Positions 6,598 through 10,948 of a DNA stretch of 14,926 bases are shown one piece after another (the stretch's first letter is position 1; every line of letters begins with the position of its first letter). A program made the position numbers and the translations under genes. This DNA comes from Pseudomonadota bacterium (lineage in GTDB: Bacteria > Pseudomonadota > Alphaproteobacteria > Rhodospirillales > Magnetospirillaceae). Location: positions 1-14,926 of the forward strand of contig JAFAAW010000039.1 of the NCBI GenBank assembly GCA_023426365.1, written 5' to 3'. The notes below the pieces were generated by a model. It was not told where the DNA came from, did no database searches, and saw only the letters and a list, made by a program, of their open reading frames with translations.

Positions 6598-7344
6598 ATG
6601 AAGACCGTTTCCGCCGCCTTGCTGGCGCTGTTCCTTTCCGCCGGCGCCACCGGCGCCCATGCCCACGGCACGGCGGTGCCGTTCCATGGCGGCCAGTTGG
6701 CCGAGGTGGGCAACCTGCACGTTGAGTTCGCCGTGCGCGACGGCGGCGTGCGCGCCTGGGTGCGCGACCATGCCGACCAGCCGGTGGCGGCCGCCGGCAA
6801 GGCGACCCTGTTGCTGGCCGGGCGCAAGCTGGACATCGCGCTGGCCGCCGATGGTGCCGCCCTGGCCGGCGAGGCGCCGGTGCGCGCGGGCGACAAGGTC
6901 ACGGCGGTGCTGGCGCTGACGGTGAACGGCGCGCCGCTCAGCGCCCGCTTCGCCCAGGACGCGGTGGCGACCCCGCCACTCTCGCCCCAAGCCCGGGCGG
7001 GGCAGGCGGTGTTCGCCCAAAGCTGCGCCGGGTGCCACGGTGCCACCCTGCGCGGCAGCGATGCCGGGCCGCCGCTGCTGCACCCCTATTACGCCGCCGG
7101 CGGCGGCCATGGCGACGATGTGGTGCTGTCGGCCATCACCAAGGGCGCGCAAAGCCACCACTGGAAATTTGGCGACATGCCCAGGCCCGAGGGCGTGAAG
7201 GCAGGGCAGGAGCACGACATCCTGGCCTTCATCCGCGCCATGCAGGCCGCCAACGGCATCGGCCCGGTCCCGGGCGCGCCCCCAAGCGCGCCCCTGGGGA
7301 CGACCCCGGCCGGGGGCGCCGACCCGCACGCCGGCCATCACTGA
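6598..7344 (+). CDS. Exported metal-domain / cytochrome c fusion protein
   Basis: This 248-residue periplasmic protein has three parts. Residues 1-22 are a signal peptide ending AHA. Residues 23-120 are a beta-rich domain beginning HGTAVPFHGGQLAEVGNLHVE and including VRDHADQPV; domains of this look (HGG start, VxDHxxxPV) are common as small exported proteins beside RND metal-efflux genes. Residues 130-218 are a class I cytochrome c domain with the haem motif CAGCH (143-147) and a probable axial Met194 in GDMPRPEG. The tail is Pro/Gly-rich and ends DPHAGHH, a further metal-binding candidate. The pump stop overlaps an ATG at 6580 (ATGA), but the ATG at 6598 has GGGAG 6 nt upstream and begins the signal peptide directly, so it is preferred. 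Translational coupling to the pump is likely. A strong terminator follows. The electron partner and role are unknown; redox control of a metal during export is an inference. Confidence 0.82.
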   Translation: MKTVSAALLALFLSAGATGAHAHGTAVPFHGGQLAEVGNLHVEFAVRDGGVRAWVRDHADQPVAAAGKATLLLAGRKLDIALAADGAALAGEAPVRAGDKVTAVLALTVNGAPLSARFAQDAVATPPLSPQARAGQAVFAQSCAGCHGATLRGSDAGPPLLHPYYAAGGGHGDDVVLSAITKGAQSHHWKFGDMPRPEGVKAGQEHDILAFIRAMQAANGIGPVPGAPPSAPLGTTPAGGADPHAGHH

Positions 7345-7370
7345 CCGGCGGCCTTCGTTGGGCGGAAATG

Positions 7371-7399
7371 GGCTGGCCCCGTGCCCGGGGCCGGCCTTT
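7371..7399 (+). terminator. Intrinsic terminator of the efflux operon
   Basis: An 11-bp stem, 7371-7381 paired with 7386-7396 (one G-U pair, loop TGCC), is followed by TTT. It begins 27 bp after the stop of the cytochrome gene and marks the end of the efflux operon. Confidence 0.72.
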
Positions 7400-7496
7400 C
7401 ACTGCGCCGCGTTGGCCGGGGCGCGGATCAGGACTCTGGCGCGGCGCGCATCCTGTGGCATAAGGGGCGGCTTATTTCAGGGGAAACCAGCCGCAC

Positions 7497-9116
7497 ATGA
7501 TCCGTTTCGAGAACATCAGCAAGCAGAACAGCCATCGCATCCTGTTTTTCGAGTCGTCCGCCGCGTTGAACAGGGGCGAGAAGGTCGGCCTTGTCGGTCC
7601 TAACGGCGCGGGCAAGACGACGCTGTTTCGCATGATCACGGGCGAGGAACTGCCCGATGACGGCCAGGTGTCGATCGAAAAGCAGGTCACCATCGGCTAT
7701 TTCAACCAGGATGTGGGCGAGATGTCGGGCCGCAGCGCGGTGGCCGAGGTGATGGACGGCGCCGGTCCGGTCAGCACCGTCGCGGCCGAGCTGGCGGTGC
7801 TGGAAGCCGCCATGTGCGACCCCGACCGCGACGACATGGATGCGGTCATCGAGCGCTATGGCGAGGTGCAGGCGCGCTTCGAGGAACTGGGCGGCTACGA
7901 GTTGGAGGGGCGGGCGCGCGAGGTGCTTGCCGGCCTCAGCTTCAGCCAGGAGATGATGGACGGGGATGTGGGCGCCCTGTCGGGCGGCTGGAAGATGCGC
8001 GTGGCGCTGGGGCGCATCCTGCTCATGCGGCCCGACGCCATGCTGCTGGACGAGCCGAGCAACCATCTGGACATCGAAAGCCTGATCTGGCTGGAGGGCT
8101 TCCTGAAAAGCTACGACGGCGCGTTGCTGATGACCTCGCACGACCGCGAGTTCATGAACCGCATCGTCACCAAGATCATCGAGATCGACGGCGGCACGCT
8201 GACCACCTATTCCGGCGATTACGAATTTTACGAACGCCAGCGGGCGCTGAACGAAAAGCAGCAGCAGGCCCAGTTCGAGCGCCAGCAGGCCATGCTGGCC
8301 AAGGAGATCAAGTTCATCGAGCGCTTCAAGGCGCGCGCCTCGCACGCCGCCCAGGTGCAAAGCCGGGTCAAGAAGCTTGAGAAGATCGAGCGCTTCGAGC
8401 CGCCCAAGCGCCGCCAGGTGGTGCTGTTCGACTTCCCCCCGGCGCCCCGTTCGGGCGAGGACGTGGCGGTGCTGAAGAACGTCCACAAGGGCTATGGCAG
8501 CCGCGCCATCTATCAGGGCCTGGACCTCACCATCCGCCGCAAGGAACGCTGGTGCGTCATGGGCGTCAACGGCGCGGGCAAATCGACGCTGTTGAAGCTG
8601 GTGGCCGGCGCCACCGAACCCGACAGCGGCACGGTCACCGTCGGCGCCAGCGTCAAGATGGGCTATTTCTCGCAGCACGCCATGGACCTGCTGGACGGCG
8701 AAAAGACCGTGTTCGAAACCCTGGACGGCTATTTCCCCCAGGCGAACCAGGGATCGCTGCGCGCGCTGGCCGGCTGTTTCGGCTTTTCCGGCGACGACGT
8801 GGAAAAGAAGTGCCGGGTGCTGTCGGGCGGCGAAAAGGCCCGGCTGGTCATGGCGGTCATGCTGTTCAATCCGCCCAATTTCCTGGTGCTGGACGAACCG
8901 ACCAACCACCTGGACCTGGACACCAAGGAAATGCTGATCAAGGCCCTGGCGTCCTACGAAGGCACCATGCTGTTCGTGTCGCACGACCGCCACTTCCTGG
9001 CCGCGCTGTCCAACCGGGTGCTGGAATTGACGCCGGAAGGCGTGCACCAGTACAGCGGCGGCTATACCGAGTACGTGGAAAGCACCGGCCAGGAAGCCCC
9101 CGGCATCCATAGCTGA
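7497..9116 (+). CDS. ABC-F family ATPase
   Basis: This 539-residue protein has two ABC ATPase domains and no membrane segments, as in the ABC-F class, whose members act on ribosomes (translation factors or antibiotic-protection proteins) rather than as transporters. Domain 1 has Walker A GPNGAGKTT (34-42), a modified signature LSGGWKMR (161-168) and Walker B MLLDEPSNHLD (182-192). A charged Gln/Glu-rich linker with KARASHAAQVQSRVKKLEK follows (about 243-310). Domain 2 has GVNGAGKST (356-364), LSGGEKAR (442-449) and FLVLDEPTNHLD (462-473). The C-terminus ends soon after domain 2, without a long basic tail. The start ATG 7497 is preceded by AGGGG, but 13 nt away, which is long. Terminators on both sides suggest a single-gene unit. 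The resemblance is to the housekeeping group of ABC-F proteins; I cannot name the subfamily. Confidence 0.9.
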   Translation: MIRFENISKQNSHRILFFESSAALNRGEKVGLVGPNGAGKTTLFRMITGEELPDDGQVSIEKQVTIGYFNQDVGEMSGRSAVAEVMDGAGPVSTVAAELAVLEAAMCDPDRDDMDAVIERYGEVQARFEELGGYELEGRAREVLAGLSFSQEMMDGDVGALSGGWKMRVALGRILLMRPDAMLLDEPSNHLDIESLIWLEGFLKSYDGALLMTSHDREFMNRIVTKIIEIDGGTLTTYSGDYEFYERQRALNEKQQQAQFERQQAMLAKEIKFIERFKARASHAAQVQSRVKKLEKIERFEPPKRRQVVLFDFPPAPRSGEDVAVLKNVHKGYGSRAIYQGLDLTIRRKERWCVMGVNGAGKSTLLKLVAGATEPDSGTVTVGASVKMGYFSQHAMDLLDGEKTVFETLDGYFPQANQGSLRALAGCFGFSGDDVEKKCRVLSGGEKARLVMAVMLFNPPNFLVLDEPTNHLDLDTKEMLIKALASYEGTMLFVSHDRHFLAALSNRVLELTPEGVHQYSGGYTEYVESTGQEAPGIHS

Positions 9117-9135
9117 GCAAGCCGCCATAAGACAT

Positions 9136-9170
9136 CGGGCCGGCCCTCATGCGAGAGCCGGCCCGTTGCA
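9136..9170 (+). terminator. Intrinsic terminator after the ABC-F gene
   Basis: A 9-bp stem, CGGGCCGGC (9136-9144) with GCCGGCCCG (9157-9165), is extended beyond one mismatch by CTC/GAG around an ATGC loop. TTGCATT follows. The T content is weak, but the stem is strong and sits 20 bp after the ABC-F stop. Confidence 0.62.
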
Positions 9171-9206
9171 TTGAGGGACCCAAGAGAGGAAAGAACGGTC
9201 CCTCAA
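9171..9206. repeat. 10-bp perfect inverted repeat
   Basis: TTGAGGGACC (9171-9180) and GGTCCCTCAA (9197-9206) are perfect inverted copies with a 16-nt purine-rich loop. It follows directly on the ABC-F terminator and is not followed by a T-run on either strand, so a simple terminator role is not supported. Confidence 0.6.
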
Positions 9207-9245
9207 AAATCGACTGCGGCACGCTGTTGCTTCGTTTGGGTCAGG

Positions 9246-9284
9246 TTATGCCGCGCACCGACCAAACTATGGTGCGCGGCATAA
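9246..9284. repeat. 14-bp perfect inverted repeat with 11-nt loop
   Basis: TTATGCCGCGCACC (9246-9259) and GGTGCGCGGCATAA (9271-9284) are exact inverted copies around a GACCAAACTAT loop. No T-run follows on either strand. It could be an RNA hairpin, an operator or a recombination site. Confidence 0.7.
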
Positions 9285-9549
9285 TATGAAGAGTACCAAA
9301 ACATGCCGCAGGGGGTGTCGTAAGATATTGATATACAAGGATCATGCCCCTGTATGCGCAGCATAAGTTGGCCCAAAAGAGGCAAATGGGCGCCGCTGCG
9401 CCGCCCACGCCGGGCCAAGCTTGGTCCATGGCTTTATGAGTTATGGGGACGGTTCCAATGCAGACACCCGTATCGATGGCCATCCTCTCAGGATGCCCTT
9501 GACTCCCGGCTCAGCATGTTCCGCATAAGTTCCGTCAACGCTACAGGCG

Positions 9550-9588
9550 CGCCCGGAGACCGGCAACGGTTTCGGGCGTTTCGTTTTT
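9550..9588 (+). terminator. Strong intrinsic terminator cut at its tail by the IS630 insertion
   Basis: The stem pairs 9550-9562 with 9567-9578: 12 bp with one bulged G and one G-U pair, closed by a GCAA tetraloop. TTTCGTTTTT (9579-9588) follows. The next bases are the TA at which the IS element inserted. No gene upstream on the + strand clearly uses it, since the ABC-F gene has its own terminator 400 bp earlier, so it implies another transcript. Confidence 0.68.
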
Positions 9589-9589
9589 A

Positions 9590-9611
9590 GGGCATCGAGC
9601 CTTTAATCTGA
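9590..9611 (+). repeat. IS630 left inverted repeat
   Basis: It begins GGGCATCGAGCC and is preceded by the target TA at 9588-9589. It matches the right repeat at 17 of 22 positions and contains the transposase stop codon. Confidence 0.82.
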
Positions 9612-9914
9612 GACATATCCGGCATGCCTGAGGTAATTCCAGCATTCGTCGGGTGTGTAGAGGTCGCAGATGCTGCCAACCGCGTCCCATAGGGCACTGA
9701 TGGTGCGCGCCCCGATGCGGCGGAGGTGAGCCTTGAGCTTGGCAAAAGCCATCTCGATGGAGTTGAGGTCGGGGCTGTATGGCGGGAGGAACAGGGACCA
9801 TGCGCCCCGCTTCTTGAGGGTGGCCTTACCCTTTTCGCTCTTGTGGCTGGATAGGTTGTCGAGGATGACGACATCGCCCGGCTGGAGGGTTGGCGCCAAC
9901 TGGATTTCCACATA

Positions 9915-10012
9915 GACCGTGCTGCCCAAAATGCGCATCACGGTCTAAGGCTTGTCCGCGCCCGCAATGGACCCCAGAACAACCCGCCTCAAATCGAAGG
10001 CGCGTTGCTATA
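9915..10012. mobile_element. 98-bp insertion inside the IS630 transposase
   Basis: The flanks join to a perfectly in-frame transposase (IFETY-VEIQLAPTL) if these 98 bp are removed. The insert is bounded by TA on each side (9913-9914 and 10011-10012), consistent with a 96-bp insert plus a TA target duplication. Its left third contains the inverted repeat TAGACCGTG (9913-9921) and CACGGTCTA (9939-9947). It encodes nothing recognisable and may be a miniature element or a mobilised fragment; matching terminal repeats over its full length are not visible. Confidence 0.55.
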
Positions 10013-10308
10013 GGTCTCGAATATCTGGCGGTTCATCGGCTTGTTGATGACCCAGGAGCCCTCGGGCCGCCGCAGCGTAGCGCGGCGACGAAGGTTTGGG
10101 TTCCCCAATGCGCAAACGGGGCATGGGTCTTGAGGCGTCGTCCGCGTCGTGCCCGCCCCCGCAGCCGGGTCATCTTCGTGGTGGTCGCGGTCTCGTCGAT
10201 GAAGACCAACCGATGCGGCCCCAGGCGCATCCTGGGCTGACGCTTCGCTCGCCAGATACGGCGATCCTCGGCGACGTCAGCGCGACCGACCTCGGAGGCC
10301 TGCAGCGA

Positions 10309-10316
10309 TTTTTTTT
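10309..10316 (-). promoter_or_regulatory. A8 slippery run in the transposase gene
   Basis: Eight consecutive T on the + strand read as AAAAAAAA in the transposase mRNA, exactly where the homologous frame changes by -1 (GTC AAA AAA, then AAA TCG). Ribosomal or transcriptional slippage at such runs is known for several IS families, including some IS630 members. Confidence 0.6.
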
Positions 10317-10713
10317 GACGTTGAAGCCTTGCTTGATCAGGAACGTCGACAACGACGCGGGATGCGCGACGACGCCATGCTCAGCAGCGAGCTTGGCCAC
10401 CAGTTCGGGCATGGTGATGTCGCCTTCTTCCTCTACCCAGCGGATCAGAGCCGCGGCATACGGCGCCAGTTTCCCACCACCAGGCGGCCGCCCTTGTCGT
10501 ACGGGAGAAGCCGAGCCTGTCGCCGATACCCGTTGCGCGATCCGAACGCTCGTGCTGGCACTGATGCCGAAACGGCGCGCCGCCCCACGACGCGAGGTTC
10601 CATCCTCAATCGCGCCGTAAACTCCAACCCGAAGGTCCGACGAAAAGCTCTTGCCCATGGCTCACCTCCAAAAATGGTGAATCACAAATCCGCCCCAGGG
10701 GAACCCCTTCGAT

Positions 10714-10735
10714 TCGGATTTCAGGCTCGAGGCTC
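10714..10735 (-). repeat. IS630 right inverted repeat
   Basis: Read on the minus strand it begins GAGCCTCGAGCC. It is followed on the + strand by the target TA at 10736-10737. Confidence 0.82.
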
Positions 10736-10865
10736 TAACTCTGGCGCACAGCCGCGATCTGCCGCCATTGAGGCGGCGGCCAAGCGCGCGGAGGCGGCGC
10801 CCGGCGAGGGCCAAACATAAAACCAGACCATCCTGCGGCATATCTGACGCTCGATGGTCCAACGT

Positions 10866-10901
10866 GAAAGGGGCGCCCCGCGGTCTGGCGGGGCGCCCCT
10901 T
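10866..10901 (-). terminator. Intrinsic terminator of rne
   Basis: AAGGGGCGCCCCGC (10868-10881) and GCGGGGCGCCCCTT (10888-10901) form a perfect 14-bp inverted repeat with a 6-nt loop. On the minus strand the stem ends in CCCCTTTC. It lies 48 bp downstream of the rne stop. Between it and the IS element (10738-10860) I see no supported gene. Confidence 0.8.
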
Positions 10902-10948
10902 GGCACAGGATCGCTCCTCCCCGCACGCGGCGGGAGGGGCGCGGCCGG

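Larger units (their letters stand above)
9207..9589. other. Gene-poor stretch before the IS630 element
   Basis: I see no convincing gene here. The short open frames on both strands have no ribosome site and no recognisable protein character. The stretch is less GC-rich than its surroundings, with AT-rich patches such as AAGATATTGATATAC (about 9322-9336). It holds a perfect 14-bp inverted repeat (9246-9284), a repeated nonamer GCATAAGTT (9361-9369 and 9523-9531) and a strong + strand terminator at its right edge. It may hold a small RNA gene or worn-down mobile DNA. Confidence 0.5.
9603..10658 (-). pseudogene. IS630-family transposase, frameshifted and interrupted
   Basis: The start ATG (10656-10658) has GGAGG 6 nt upstream. 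The first part (162 codons if read straight) is a helix-turn-helix DNA-binding region with GTSRRGAARRFGISASTSVRI and GRPPGG. At a run of eight A (10309-10316 on the + strand) the homologous frame moves by -1 and continues as KKSLQASEVGRADVAEDRR into LVFIDET. The catalytic triad is intact: Asp in FIDE (codon 10195-10197), Asp in VVILDN (9858-9860) and Glu in NSIEMAF (9753-9755). The last two are 34 residues apart, the DD34E spacing of the family. A 98-bp insertion between ETY and VEIQLAPTLQPGD adds a stop and a second frame change. The first shift is probably programmed; the insertion makes the gene a pseudogene. Confidence 0.85.
9590..10735 (-). mobile_element. IS630-family insertion sequence, degenerate
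   Basis: The element is 1146 bp. It has terminal inverted repeats of 22 bp that match at 17 positions (9590-9611 and 10714-10735) and is flanked on both sides by TA (9588-9589 and 10736-10737), the target duplicated by IS630 and Tc1/mariner elements. It carries one transposase on the minus strand; the left repeat overlaps the transposase stop. Without the 98-bp internal insertion it would be about 1.05 kb, normal for the family. Confidence 0.88.

Noticed and set aside
7428..9128. Open frame of 566 codons on the minus strand opposite the ABC-F gene
   Set aside because: It has no motifs and a shadow-like composition, while the + strand has two complete ABC domains.
9354..9590. 78-codon + strand frame before the IS element
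   Set aside because: It has no ribosome site, runs through the terminator hairpin and shows no recognisable protein pattern.
10739..10819. Possible 3' end of a + strand gene right of the IS (an Ala/Glu-rich tail ending at a TAA)
   Set aside because: Joining the IS flanks places it just after a terminator tail, so it has no upstream coding part, and it lacks a start with a ribosome site.
10826..10859. GACCATC/GATGGTC inverted repeat
   Set aside because: A 7-bp repeat with a 20-nt loop is too weak to call beside the much stronger rne terminator.
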